Positions 1 to 9,658 of a stretch of 32,201 nucleotides of DNA are shown here, piece by piece (within the stretch, counting starts at the first letter, position 1; the number at the start of each line of letters is the position of its first letter). The stretch spans positions 1-32,201 of the forward strand of contig PFTQ01000002.1 of the NCBI GenBank assembly GCA_002789635.1. Direction: 5' to 3'. The notes beneath the pieces were generated by a model, which worked only from the letters and a program-made list of their open reading frames with translations, searched no databases and was not told where the DNA came from. Source of the DNA: Candidatus Aenigmarchaeota archaeon CG_4_9_14_3_um_filter_37_18 (GTDB lineage: Archaea > Aenigmatarchaeota > Aenigmatarchaeia > CG10238-14). The translations under genes and the position numbers were made by a program.

Positions 1-53
1 TTACATTGAACAAACCACAAAATATTAACCTTTAGGAAAAGAAAATTAACTCT

Positions 54-1715
54 ATGAAGTACTCTATTCTTACTGAAACTTATGAAAGGTTAGAAAAAGA
101 ACCTGGTAAATTGAAAAAAACTGAAATACTGTCCGAACTCCTGAAAAAAACCCCGAATGAAGTTCTCCCAAAAGTAGTCCTCTTAGCTTCAGGAAAAATA
201 TTCCCAGAATCCGGATCAGAAAAAGTTGGAATAGCGGCTAAAATGATGATCAAATCCTTGACCAGAGCAACAGGGCTCTCAGAAAAAGAAATAATAAAAG
301 AATTCAAGAAGACTGGAGATTTAGGAATGGTCGCTGAAAACTGCATTCAATCAAAAAAACAATCCTCCTTATTCAAAAAAGAATTAACCATTGGCCTAGT
401 CCTAGACAACCTTCAGAAACTCTCTCAAATGGAAGGAAAAGGTTCGCAAGAAAGAAAAATGGACTTGATCTCCCAGCTGCTGGTATCATCCAAACCAAAA
501 GAAGCAAGATACATAACTAGAACAGCCCTTGAAACTTTGAGAATAGGCGTTGCCGAGGGAATAGTGAGGGATGCAATAGCGCAAGCATTCAACATAGACA
601 AAAAATCAGTGGAAAATGCATGGTTCCTTAATCCTGATTATGGTGAGATCGCAAGAATAGCAAAAGAGAAAGGAGAGAAAGGGCTGAAAAAAGTGAGCCT
701 AAAAATAGGGAAGCCTTATATCGTGATGCTTGGCGAATCTTCACCCACTCTTAAAGAAGCGCTGGAAAAGTATGAGGAATGCATGCTGGAGTACAAATAC
801 GACGGGGTAAGGACGGAAATCCATAAGAAAGGCGATAAAATTCTCCTTTTCACAAGAAGGCTGGAAGATATAACAGATCAGTTTCCAGACCTTGTAGAAT
901 TATGCAAACAGGGAATAAAATGCGAGGAATGCATAATAGAAGGCGAGACTGTTGGCATCGACCCTAAAACTAACCAACCTATCCCATTTCAGCAATTATC
1001 AAGGCGTGTGCAGAGAAAATATGACATAAAAGAAACAATAAAAAAAATACCAATAAGAGTCTATTTGTTTGACGCCATCCAAGTAAATAGAAAAACTTTT
1101 TTGGATGAGAGCTACAAAGTGAGAAGAAAAGAATTGGAAAAAATGATCAACCCAATAAAAGGCAAGCTTGAATTGTCGCATAGCTTAATAACAAAAGACC
1201 TGAAGGAAGCCGAAGAATTTTATAAAAAATCTTTAAAGGAAGGTCAAGAAGGGTTGATGGTCAAGAATATTAATGCCAAGTATCAGCCTGGCCGCCGTGT
1301 AGGACAATGGCTGAAAGTTAAGCCTGTTCTTGAGCCGCTGGATCTTGCAATAGTAGGGGCAGAGTGGGGTACAGGAAAGAGGTCAAAATGGTTTGGGTCT
1401 TTATTTTTGGCCTGCATAAAAAAGCCTTATTCAAATGAATATCTAACATGCGGGAAACTAGGAACAGGTTTAAGCGATGAGCAATTCCAAGAGCTGACCA
1501 AGCAGTTGAAAGGCTTGATATTGGAAGAAAAGGGAACAGAAGTTAGGCTAAAGCCAGAAGTGATTGTAGAAGTAGGGTATGAAGAAATACAAAAATCCAC
1601 CAAATATGAATCAGGGTATGCTCTAAGATTCCCAAGACTAATCGGATTCAAGCCGGACAGGAAATTGCCGAACGAACTTCAAAAGATAGAAAAACTGTTT
1701 AAACAACAGCCATAG
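54..1715 (+). CDS. lig: ATP-dependent DNA ligase
   Basis: 553 aa ORF with ligase motif I (EYKYDGVRTEIH, K-x-D-G-x-R), EGLMVKN and WLKVKP motifs; archaeal DNA ligase architecture. Confidence 0.96.
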   Translation: MKYSILTETYERLEKEPGKLKKTEILSELLKKTPNEVLPKVVLLASGKIFPESGSEKVGIAAKMMIKSLTRATGLSEKEIIKEFKKTGDLGMVAENCIQSKKQSSLFKKELTIGLVLDNLQKLSQMEGKGSQERKMDLISQLLVSSKPKEARYITRTALETLRIGVAEGIVRDAIAQAFNIDKKSVENAWFLNPDYGEIARIAKEKGEKGLKKVSLKIGKPYIVMLGESSPTLKEALEKYEECMLEYKYDGVRTEIHKKGDKILLFTRRLEDITDQFPDLVELCKQGIKCEECIIEGETVGIDPKTNQPIPFQQLSRRVQRKYDIKETIKKIPIRVYLFDAIQVNRKTFLDESYKVRRKELEKMINPIKGKLELSHSLITKDLKEAEEFYKKSLKEGQEGLMVKNINAKYQPGRRVGQWLKVKPVLEPLDLAIVGAEWGTGKRSKWFGSLFLACIKKPYSNEYLTCGKLGTGLSDEQFQELTKQLKGLILEEKGTEVRLKPEVIVEVGYEEIQKSTKYESGYALRFPRLIGFKPDRKLPNELQKIEKLFKQQP

Positions 1716-1781
1716 CCAAGAAAACTAGATTAAATAGAAAGAAATCTCTGTTAAGATTAAAAAGTAATGAATAAATTCTTA

Positions 1782-1798
1782 AATAGTCAATCACTATT
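1782..1798. promoter_or_regulatory. Inverted repeat AATAGT-CAATC-ACTATT upstream of the TrmB gene, possible operator
   Basis: 6-bp arms with 5-nt spacer, overlapping a TTAAATA TATA-like box, 21 nt before the start codon. Confidence 0.45.
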
Positions 1799-1818
1799 AA
1801 GTAATAAGGGGGTGTATA

Positions 1819-2655
1819 ATGTTAGCCTCATCCGAAGTTATGGATTCGTTAAAGAGCATTGGATTAAACTTATATGAAAGAAAACTATGGGTTGCACTTC
1901 TTGCAAAAGGCGTAGCCACGGCAGGAGAATTATCTGCTGTTGCGAATGTCCCGAGATCAAGGAGTTACGATGTTCTACAAACACTAGCAGACAAGGGATA
2001 CGTAGTAGTTCAGACATCCAAGCCGCTTAAGTATGTAGCGGTATCGCCAAAAGAAGGTCTAGAAAAAGCAAAAGAAAAATTAAAGGAAAACTATGAAGTC
2101 AGTATTGACAGGATAGACAAGTTTCAAGGATCAAAAGCTGTCGATGAATTAAATCAAATCCACAAGAAAGGGCTGCAGTTAGTATTGCCAGAAGATTTGA
2201 CAGGGTCATTGAAAGGGAAATATTCTGTGCTTCAGCAGATGGATTCCATGTTCAAAAATGCGACTTCCTCGGTAAACATAGTGACAACGCCGACAGGGCT
2301 AAATGAACTGTTTGAAAATCAGTATAACATCCTAAAAAAATTGAAAGAAAAAGGTGTGAAAATAAGGATAGCAGCCAAAACAGACGAGAGATGCGCAGAA
2401 GCAATAAAAGCATTGTCAGGGGTTGCAGAGATTAAAGGAATATCAGATATGCCTGTTCCTTTGCATGGAAACTTCTATATTGTAGATGGCAAGGAATTGT
2501 CAATGGGCTTATCAGATCCAGAGACCGTGCATACGTCGCAGCAGATGATGTTTTGGACTAAATCGCAGCATGCAGCAGAAAGCCTAGGAGAACCGTTGTT
2601 TAATCTAGTGTGGCAAAGCTCAGGTGCTTTAACAACTGGAAAGAAAGTCAAATAA
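1819..2655 (+). CDS. TrmB family transcriptional regulator
   Basis: N-terminal winged HTH (SIGLNLYERKLWVALLAKGVATAGELSAVANVPRSRSYDVLQTLADKGYV) and C-terminal TrmB-like effector region. Confidence 0.9.
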   Translation: MLASSEVMDSLKSIGLNLYERKLWVALLAKGVATAGELSAVANVPRSRSYDVLQTLADKGYVVVQTSKPLKYVAVSPKEGLEKAKEKLKENYEVSIDRIDKFQGSKAVDELNQIHKKGLQLVLPEDLTGSLKGKYSVLQQMDSMFKNATSSVNIVTTPTGLNELFENQYNILKKLKEKGVKIRIAAKTDERCAEAIKALSGVAEIKGISDMPVPLHGNFYIVDGKELSMGLSDPETVHTSQQMMFWTKSQHAAESLGEPLFNLVWQSSGALTTGKKVK

Positions 2656-2678
2656 TTCTTTCTTTTTTCTTTTTATTT

Positions 2679-4574
2679 TTAACCAACAAATATCGGCCTT
2701 TTTGAAAGTATTTTTGGGAGCGAGAGTTTTTTGAATGGTTTATCTCCGACTTCATCTTTTATTTTTTTAACTAATTCTTCTAGTTTCATCTTGACTTCTT
2801 TGCTTTTTTCTGACCTGATTCTAATGTTGAATTGACCACTATCTTTCTCTCTGCTTCCTAGGACAAGTATGAATGGCACCCATTCTAATTCCGCGTCTCT
2901 TATTCTTTTCTGGACTGTAAGTTGCCTGTCATCAACATCTACTCTTATATTCTCTTTCTCTAGTTTTTGCATTACCTCCTTTGAGAAATCCACAAAATCA
3001 TCTGACAGTGGGATTAATCTGATTTGAGTTGGGGATAACCATAATGGTAGTTGCGAAATACCCCCTGATTTTTCTGTCAAATAAGCTCTCTCCAACAAAG
3101 CGTAAATATCCCGTTCGATTGCACCACTGGGGGAGCAGTGGAGTATTATCACTTCCTTTTTTTTGTTATTCTCATCTATGTACCTTATTCCATAATTCTT
3201 TGAATTCTCAATATCTATCTGGTCTGTTGATAAGGCTGAGCATTTTCCTAAAGCATCTACAATATTGAACTCATACTTAAGAACAAAGTAAAACACCTTT
3301 TTATCCCAAATTTCGATTAATGCAGGTTTACCATGGAGTCTCAACAAAAGTTCAATGAAGTCTTTGTGTTCCTTGTAGAAATCCTTTGTGAATCTTACAG
3401 CAAGCTCATATTCTCCTTTTTTGAAGCCAATTCCATCAAGGGTTTCCTGCGACATTTTGAATCTTTTCTGGAATTCTTGGATGGCTTGTGGAATGTCTTT
3501 ACAAAAAGCATGAACGTCTGGCATTGTAAATGCTCTCAATCTTCTTAATCCTGCCAACTCACTCTTTCTCTCTCTTCTGAAACTGTATCTTGTCAATTCA
3601 TAAAGCCATACTGGCAAATCCTTGTGGGAGATTGTCATATCGTCTGCCATGCAAAATTGGCCGAAGCAAGCGCTGAAACGCCCAAAAAACTCCCGATCAC
3701 CAGATTTTATGATATATTGTCTTGCAGGGAATTTATTTAGATAAGCGACAGCTGCAGGATGATCTACACTATACATCAATGGGGTTTCAACTTCCATCCC
3801 CCCGTAATCAATAACTGTTTTAGTTACAAATTCTTCTAATAATGATTTGATTAGTCTGCCTTTAGGATAAAATCTTAGATTTCCTGAATCACTTGCATCT
3901 TCATAATCAGCTATTTCCATCTCTCTCATCATTTTGATATGCGGAGGAGCAATTGTTACTTCCCTGTTTTTTGCAAGTTCATATAAAGCGAATTTCTCTA
4001 GATTAGGATATTTTTTGAAATCAAAATCGCCGACTACTTTCCCCTTATCAACTTTTATTGGAATTAATTTCCCGTCAATATCCATGATATGCCAGTGTGA
4101 AACAATTTTTTCTTCTTCCTTTAATGCTTTTGATACTAGTTCTTCTTCCTCTTTTTTAACGTCCTTGCTTGTAATAGTCTTACCCTGCTCAGCCATTGGA
4201 TGCCCTTTGATCTTGAATGAGTATTGCTTATTCCAGCCGAATGGAGATCGATGAGTCTTTAGCCCTAATTTCTTCGCCTCTGTTTCCATTTCCTTAATCA
4301 CTTTCAAAGCATCTGACGGCTTGGCTAGATCACTACTAAGATGTGCAAATGGGTAAATGAGGACTTCATTGCACTTAATAACATCCAAACTTTCTTTAAC
4401 TTCTTTCATTGCTTTCTTAGCGACAGAAATATCATCATCCTTCTCAGCAGCTACAAAAACTACAACTATGTTATCATATCTAACTTTCTTTTTCTCGGCT
4501 TCTTCAGCCATTTCTATTTCTTTTTTTATCGGCTCATATTCTATGAAATCAACATGGAGCTGGAGTATTCTCAT
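2679..4574 (-). CDS. thrS: Threonyl-tRNA synthetase, archaeal type with N-terminal editing domain
   Basis: N-terminus MRILQLHVDFIEYEP typical of the archaeal ThrRS editing domain; class II motifs (FSACFGQFCMADD, RYSFRRERKSELAGLRRLRAFTMPDVHAFC) and C-terminal anticodon-binding domain. Confidence 0.96.
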   Translation of the reverse strand: MRILQLHVDFIEYEPIKKEIEMAEEAEKKKVRYDNIVVVFVAAEKDDDISVAKKAMKEVKESLDVIKCNEVLIYPFAHLSSDLAKPSDALKVIKEMETEAKKLGLKTHRSPFGWNKQYSFKIKGHPMAEQGKTITSKDVKKEEEELVSKALKEEEKIVSHWHIMDIDGKLIPIKVDKGKVVGDFDFKKYPNLEKFALYELAKNREVTIAPPHIKMMREMEIADYEDASDSGNLRFYPKGRLIKSLLEEFVTKTVIDYGGMEVETPLMYSVDHPAAVAYLNKFPARQYIIKSGDREFFGRFSACFGQFCMADDMTISHKDLPVWLYELTRYSFRRERKSELAGLRRLRAFTMPDVHAFCKDIPQAIQEFQKRFKMSQETLDGIGFKKGEYELAVRFTKDFYKEHKDFIELLLRLHGKPALIEIWDKKVFYFVLKYEFNIVDALGKCSALSTDQIDIENSKNYGIRYIDENNKKKEVIILHCSPSGAIERDIYALLERAYLTEKSGGISQLPLWLSPTQIRLIPLSDDFVDFSKEVMQKLEKENIRVDVDDRQLTVQKRIRDAELEWVPFILVLGSREKDSGQFNIRIRSEKSKEVKMKLEELVKKIKDEVGDKPFKKLSLPKILSKRPIFVG

Positions 4575-4619
4575 TCATTGCACCTCTTAATTATTTCTTA
4601 GCAATACTTAAATTATAAT

Positions 4620-4859
4620 CTAATTGTCACCTTTGTCGTTAAATGGATAAGCCACTGCTTCATATAGGGAGAATCTCCAACATTTCTTGAAAGCCCTTTG
4701 AATGGTCTCTTGAGCATTTCCAGAGCAATAAGGCACTTTTTCCGCTACCCTCCAGGCAAATCTCTGAGCCCTCTCAATATCTCCACCGTAAACTTGTATG
4801 AGTAAATTCCTTTCAACATCTGGGATAGGATCCGGCCAACCGCAATCTGTATCAGTCAT
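4620..4859 (-). CDS. Hypothetical protein, 79 aa, translationally coupled to the upstream ORF
   Basis: ORF whose ATG overlaps the preceding stop codon (TAATG). Confidence 0.55.
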   Translation of the reverse strand: MTDTDCGWPDPIPDVERNLLIQVYGGDIERAQRFAWRVAEKVPYCSGNAQETIQRAFKKCWRFSLYEAVAYPFNDKGDN

Positions 4860-5128
4860 TATATCATCTCCAACAAATTCGGTCTCCCTGAGCCTCTGTC
4901 CTGAACAACTATTTGAACGTTATTTCGCTCGATAAGGTCGAAAATATTAGAATCACATCTGGATGAAGAATACTTCGAGAAGGAGAACTTCCTGATCTGA
5001 GAGTGGTTTTCTAATATCCATCTGACCAGTTTTTCACTGGCAAATTTTCTGAAATGGACGATTTCCACAGCAGGCGAGATTTTCTCAAGGTCGGCATAGC
5101 TAGAAATAGACAAATGTTTTACATTCAC
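4859..5128 (-). CDS. Hypothetical protein, 89 aa
   Basis: ORF in the coding orientation of its neighbour, with 1-nt stop/start overlap. Confidence 0.55.
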   Translation of the reverse strand: MNVKHLSISSYADLEKISPAVEIVHFRKFASEKLVRWILENHSQIRKFSFSKYSSSRCDSNIFDLIERNNVQIVVQDRGSGRPNLLEMI

Positions 5129-5211
5129 CCTGTCCGACTTTCACCTTGCACCTTAATCACTTAGGATTGTTGGAATCACAGGTATAAATAAGTTGGAGAA
5201 ATGTCACTGAG

Positions 5212-5469
5212 TTAGTTTGTGAGTTCTCTAAAAACCTGAATATCAGCTTGACGACCAAAAGATTCAAGAGCTCTAATTATTGTATCTCTCGATATTTCAC
5301 CATCATATCCAAAGGAATAAAAACGACGACCACTGAAAGAGTCATAAGCTAGGAACCTCCATACAGACGATCCAGGAATAATATTGCAATAATTATTTCT
5401 TATCCAAAGTAAAAAATCCGCATCCTTCCCTCTCAAGTCCCCGAATATAATTAGATAATTTGTCTGCAT
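5212..5469 (-). CDS. Hypothetical protein, 85 aa
   Basis: Intact ORF, same orientation as its neighbours; no recognised family. Confidence 0.45.
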   Translation of the reverse strand: MQTNYLIIFGDLRGKDADFLLWIRNNYCNIIPGSSVWRFLAYDSFSGRRFYSFGYDGEISRDTIIRALESFGRQADIQVFRELTN

Positions 5470-5487
5470 ATTAACAATAACTGAAAT

Positions 5488-5943
5488 CTAACATATATCT
5501 TCAACTAAAAAATCATTAAGCCTAACAATATCTTTCGATCCAATCTCAATTAATGAGGTGTTTGTTCCTCCTCCACCGAAATTAGTTTCAAACTCAAGCA
5601 CCTTCCTGTCAATAATAACTCTTTTGATATTTTCATAACAACAAGGTGGCGTAGCACCAGGATCGTAGCCGCTGTATTTGTGGGCCTCTTTGAAAGGACA
5701 GACTTTAACTTTACTACCAACAATCTTTTCAACTTTTTTAGTGTCTAATCTGCAGTTGCCAGGAATGATGCAAACAATCGCATAATCATCAACCAAGCAA
5801 ACAAGAGACTTTACTATCTTCTCCAGTGGTATTCCAGTCTTCGCAGCCGCATCAGCCGTGTGGACTGTTGATTCCTTTTCGTGGATTTTGTACCAGACTC
5901 CCTTATCAGTGAGATACTTCTCAAGGATTTTTTGATTGAACAT
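5488..5943 (-). CDS. YbaK/ProX-type aminoacyl-tRNA deacylase-like protein
   Basis: YbaK-like pattern: HEKESTVHTADAAAKTGIPLEKIVKSLVCLVDD..CIIPGNCRLDTKKVEKIVG and a C-terminal GGGGTNTSLIEIGSKDIVRL segment. Confidence 0.85.
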   Translation of the reverse strand: MFNQKILEKYLTDKGVWYKIHEKESTVHTADAAAKTGIPLEKIVKSLVCLVDDYAIVCIIPGNCRLDTKKVEKIVGSKVKVCPFKEAHKYSGYDPGATPPCCYENIKRVIIDRKVLEFETNFGGGGTNTSLIEIGSKDIVRLNDFLVEDIC

Positions 5944-6000
5944 AATAAATCTCTAAATATTTTCGCAAATAAATGTTAAGAAAGTTAATTTTAATCAGAG

Positions 6001-6348
6001 GTGGGAATGATGCACAGATTGGATTTAGTTGGATTTGATAGGTTTGATGTTGATACAGTGGAAGAAGTTAAGGAGAAGATGAAGCCATTGATAAATAAGT
6101 ACGACCAGATGTTCGATACAGATACAATACAGGCTTTCAGATTATCAGTCAAAACCACGAAAAAGGATGGTGGAAAAGATCTCCACGAATTAACCATGCT
6201 ATTGAACACAACTCTCGGTGATTTTCGTGTCAGAAAAGATGGATGGGAAATACTATCTCTTGTAGACGAAATGGAGTCAGTCCTTGAAAGGCAGATCAAA
6301 GAGAAAAAGGAGCGAATAATCAAAGATAGAAAAGGGAGAAATGCTTAA
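6001..6348 (+). CDS. Small protein resembling the ribosome hibernation factor fold (HPF/S30AE-like)
   Basis: 115 aa; C-terminal GWEILSLVDEMESVLERQIKEKKERI resembles the HPF 'DLYAAIDEALDKLERQLRKYKER' pattern, after a beta-rich core (AFRLSVKTT..HELTMLLNTTLGDFRV). Confidence 0.5.
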   Translation: MGMMHRLDLVGFDRFDVDTVEEVKEKMKPLINKYDQMFDTDTIQAFRLSVKTTKKDGGKDLHELTMLLNTTLGDFRVRKDGWEILSLVDEMESVLERQIKEKKERIIKDRKGRNA

Positions 6349-6382
6349 ATTTTAATTCTTCTTATTCCTAATTGTTCTTTAA

Positions 6383-6485
6383 AGTCCCTTCGTCTAGTGG
6401 TCAAGGATAGCGAGGTTTTAACCCTATAAGGCTTTGGTCGCTAGGAAGACACCCGTTGGCGGCGGTTCGAATCCGCCAGGGACTA
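6383..6485 (+). tRNA. tRNA-Gln(UUG) containing two introns (6413-6429 and 6438-6450)
   Basis: Acceptor AGTCCCT/AGGGACT plus A73, D arm GTCTAGTGGTCAAGGAT, T arm GGCGG-TTCGAAT-CCGCC. Removing 17-nt and 13-nt BHB introns gives anticodon arm GCGGG-CTTTGGA-CCCGT, with the archaeal Gln loop, and a 73-nt mature tRNA. Confidence 0.88.
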
Positions 6486-6502
6486 TTAATTAAGCTGATT
6501 TT

Positions 6503-7411
6503 ATGAATAAAGAAATTCTAAATCATTATCTTCAATTCAGTGTATTTACAAACCCTGGCTGCTATAAAGAAATGTTACAAAAACTCCCGGAAGATATCAG
6601 AAAGATCGGTATACTTGTAAGAAAACAAATCATTCACAGAGTCACCCTCAGAAAAGGCAATATTGGCTCTAACTCTGATTTAAGATATGGGGATATGGAT
6701 AAGTTCCCGTGGTGGAGATTAAGATGTGATGATGATATTCTTCCAACTGCCTCGGCTATGATATCAGAATTAATGAGATTGGATAAAAGAGGGTTTGTGC
6801 CGAATCGCCCAGTTGAGAATAAAATAGTTGTGACTTGTCGGTGTGTTTCAATCCTAACAGCATCAATTCTCAAAAGCAAAGGTATTCCGTGCAGAGTTAG
6901 ATCTGGATTTGCACCTTATTTTTTTGAAGGAAGTTGGGATCATTGGATAAACCAATATTGGGATAAAAAACAAAAAAGATGGATCACAATAGATGTGGAT
7001 GGGTGTTTAGAAGATTTAGGGTTTGATCCATTCGACATTCCTCCAAATAGATTTGACTGGGCGGCTAACACTTGGCTGGGGATAAGAAAAAATAACCTGA
7101 ATGAAAACAATTTTATCAATGCCGGGGGTTATAGGGGATTAATGCCAGCAATGTGGGAAATATTTTATGATTTTCACAGCCTGATGAATAATGAGATCAT
7201 ATACTTTCATAATCCAAACTACAGCAGAATAAGTGAATTCAACAAACTGAAAGAAAAGGATTTCAAAGAGATTGATGACCTGGCTGAACTAATGTTAGAT
7301 CCTGATAAAAATTTCCAAGACCTCAAAAAAATTTGGAATACAAAGAAAAAATTCAGAATATTAAGTGGTGGGTTAATAGAAGATAAAGACCATGTTAAAT
7401 ACAGGTGCTGA
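6503..7411 (+). CDS. Transglutaminase-like superfamily protein
   Basis: RCVSILTASILKSKGIPCRVRSGFAPYFFEGSWDHWINQYWDKKQKRWITIDVD matches the Cys/His/Asp layout of transglutaminase-like domains. Confidence 0.7.
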   Translation: MNKEILNHYLQFSVFTNPGCYKEMLQKLPEDIRKIGILVRKQIIHRVTLRKGNIGSNSDLRYGDMDKFPWWRLRCDDDILPTASAMISELMRLDKRGFVPNRPVENKIVVTCRCVSILTASILKSKGIPCRVRSGFAPYFFEGSWDHWINQYWDKKQKRWITIDVDGCLEDLGFDPFDIPPNRFDWAANTWLGIRKNNLNENNFINAGGYRGLMPAMWEIFYDFHSLMNNEIIYFHNPNYSRISEFNKLKEKDFKEIDDLAELMLDPDKNFQDLKKIWNTKKKFRILSGGLIEDKDHVKYRC

Positions 7412-7414
7412 CTG

Positions 7415-8068
7415 ATGCATGAAGCCCTTCAAAAAACTTGGGATACAATAGCAGACTCCTGGTCTAATCTTAGAGTCAGGCCTTGGAGAGAAGTTTTGGA
7501 ATTCTCGAAAGATGTTAAAAAAGGAGTTGTTCTAGATATAGGCTGCGGCAACTGCAGGAATCTTATCCCATTTATTGGAAATGGAATTGAATGCATAGGC
7601 ATGGATTTCTCGAAAGGGATGATAAAACAGTCGAAAATATTCCTTAAGAAGCGTAATCTGAAAGCGAATTTAGTGATAGGCATCTCTGCGAACCTGCCAT
7701 TCAAAAATGAGAGTGTTTCGACGGTGATATGCAATGCTGTGCTTCATGATATAATCCAAAAAGAAGATATAAGCAGGTCGCTGAAAGAAATCCGCAGAGT
7801 TGCAAAAAATAATTGTGAGGTTCTAATGAGCGTATGGAACAGATGTCAAAAGAGATTTATCTGGCCGCTAATCAAAAGTTTCTTTTCAGGAAATTATGCC
7901 GATATTTGGGTTGACTGGAATTATCATGGAAAAATTTACAAGAGGTTTTATCATCTTTACACAAAAAAGGAATTGAGAAATGAAATTGAAAAAGTTGAAT
8001 TAAAAGTTGAAAAGGGCTGGAATGACGAAAAAGGCAATATTTGGTTGTTGATAACAAAGTGGGAATAG
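7415..8068 (+). CDS. Class I SAM-dependent methyltransferase, Trm9/ALKBH8-like
   Basis: LDIGCGNCRNLIPFI motif I, then AVLHDI..EIRRVAKNNCEVLMSVWNR, reminiscent of tRNA wobble-uridine methyltransferases. Confidence 0.75.
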   Translation: MHEALQKTWDTIADSWSNLRVRPWREVLEFSKDVKKGVVLDIGCGNCRNLIPFIGNGIECIGMDFSKGMIKQSKIFLKKRNLKANLVIGISANLPFKNESVSTVICNAVLHDIIQKEDISRSLKEIRRVAKNNCEVLMSVWNRCQKRFIWPLIKSFFSGNYADIWVDWNYHGKIYKRFYHLYTKKELRNEIEKVELKVEKGWNDEKGNIWLLITKWE

Positions 8069-8116
8069 CCTCTGAAAACTATAAGTTAACACAATTCAAT
8101 CTAATATAAGGATTGA

Positions 8117-8299
8117 ATGGAAAAGAGTGATAGTGAAAATATAATAGCTGTTTTTCTTGGGATGCTAGGTGTATTCTTTATCTTTAGTGGATATTCTAAC
8201 TACCAGACTATGAAATTCTTTGATGTTGTTAATGTAATAATACCTTTTGTGATTGGCGTAATTCTTTTGCTGTGGGTCTACAGGCTTGTGAGGAAATAA
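8117..8299 (+). CDS. Small membrane protein
   Basis: 60 aa with two hydrophobic segments; ends immediately before the next start codon. Confidence 0.5.
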   Translation: MEKSDSENIIAVFLGMLGVFFIFSGYSNYQTMKFFDVVNVIIPFVIGVILLLWVYRLVRK

Positions 8300-8593
8300 A
8301 TGTCAAAGTGGGAAATTGAAAAGAACAAGTTAGATATGGAATATCAAAAAATTATGCAAAAATATCAGGTTATTTTAACGGGTTTATATGGAATTCCTGG
8401 CGTTGTTTTCGGGTTTGTTCTGTCGCAAAATTTAGGTTTTATGAATTTACAGACTCTTTTAGGAGGTTTAATGATGGGATCTATAGCTGCGTTTTCTCTT
8501 TGGATAATATTTAATCAGCTTGAAGAAAATATTGAAAAAGAGATTCTTTCATTAAAAAAGAAAGTGGATAGTTTGGATAAAAAGAAAAAGTGA
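8300..8593 (+). CDS. Membrane protein with C-terminal coiled coil
   Basis: 97 aa; two hydrophobic helices then a Lys/Glu-rich tail; directly abuts the upstream ORF. Confidence 0.5.
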   Translation: MSKWEIEKNKLDMEYQKIMQKYQVILTGLYGIPGVVFGFVLSQNLGFMNLQTLLGGLMMGSIAAFSLWIIFNQLEENIEKEILSLKKKVDSLDKKKK

Positions 8594-8636
8594 GAATTAT
8601 TTAAGAATTAACAAATAATGGTAAGGTAGTGGTTTC

Positions 8637-9017
8637 ATGAGGATAGACATTGTTGCTAGCAGTGTAATAACAGAGAACAAGAAAATTCTACTAGTCATAG
8701 ATGCGGAAAACCAATACAAAATACCCGGAGGAAGAAAAGAAGATAATGAAACCTTTGAGGAAACAGTAAAGAGAGAGGCAAAGGAAGAAATATCATCTGA
8801 TGTGAAAGTATTTGATCTTATCAATGTTTTCTCAGTCATCTACCAAGGAGTAAAATATGCGATCTTCAATTATAGGGCAAAACTTCTTTCTGATCCTAAA
8901 CCCGCGAATGAAGTCAAATCACTGGGATGGCATAGTTATGAAGAATGCAAAAAACTGAACTTATCACCTAACGCAAAGCATATTGTTGAATTTCTTCACA
9001 AAAAAGGCGAGTTTTAA
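8637..9017 (+). CDS. NUDIX hydrolase
   Basis: Nudix box-like segment GGRKEDNETFEETVKREAKEEISSDV. Confidence 0.88.
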   Translation: MRIDIVASSVITENKKILLVIDAENQYKIPGGRKEDNETFEETVKREAKEEISSDVKVFDLINVFSVIYQGVKYAIFNYRAKLLSDPKPANEVKSLGWHSYEECKKLNLSPNAKHIVEFLHKKGEF

Positions 9018-9658
9018 TGAATGCTAAAATTAATCAATGGGAAAAGATATTCAAAGAACAGGGAGATGTTTTTGAAAAACCACATGAATACTTAAAATTT
9101 TTTTTGAAAAAACTTAAAAAGAAGAATTATAAAAGAGTTTTAGATTTAGGTTGTGGCGCAGGTAGGCATCTTATTTACCTTTCTAGTTCTGGTTTTGATA
9201 CTTATGGAATTGATTTATCTGAAACTGGAATTAAAATTTGTAATAAAAAATTAAAGGAGAAAAATCTTAAAACAAATTTAAAGTTAGGGAACATTTACGA
9301 GCGATTGCCGTATCCAGACAATTTTTTTGATGCAATCATATCAGTTCAAGTCTTGTATCATTCTAGAATTAAAAAAATAAGAAAACTGATAAGAGAAATT
9401 GAAAGGATTTTAAAACCAAGGGGTTTGATATTTATCACTGCAATGAAAACTAAGAGAAAAAATGGAATGACAAAAACCACAAAATATAGAAAAATAGGTG
9501 AAAGGACTTTTATGCCATTGGATGGATGGGAGAAGGGCTTACCACATTTTTATTTTAACAAAAGGTTAATAAGAAAGGAATTTTCAAATTTCAAAATAGA
9601 AAAAATTTGGCTTGATTCAACTCTGCGTTATTATTGTTTCGTTGGTGAACTTAAATGA
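9017..9658 (+). CDS. Class I SAM-dependent methyltransferase
   Basis: RVLDLGCGAGRHLIYLSSSGFDTYGIDLSETGI motif I and flanking region. Confidence 0.88.
   Translation: MNAKINQWEKIFKEQGDVFEKPHEYLKFFLKKLKKKNYKRVLDLGCGAGRHLIYLSSSGFDTYGIDLSETGIKICNKKLKEKNLKTNLKLGNIYERLPYPDNFFDAIISVQVLYHSRIKKIRKLIREIERILKPRGLIFITAMKTKRKNGMTKTTKYRKIGERTFMPLDGWEKGLPHFYFNKRLIRKEFSNFKIEKIWLDSTLRYYCFVGELK

Noticed and set aside
80-346. Antisense ORFs opposite known genes (for example 80-346, 999-1181, 3029-3548, 9711-10013, 10056-10541, 17542-17844, 28240-28686)
   Set aside because: They lie entirely opposite well-supported genes, with low-complexity or reverse-complement-derived translations.
6414-6428. Apparent tRNA anticodon TTA (UAA stop-suppressor) or TTT in the unspliced tRNA at 6383-6485
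   Set aside because: The stem would be only about 3 bp and out of register; two BHB introns restore a perfect tRNA-Gln(UUG) arm, so the TTTTAA segment is intronic.
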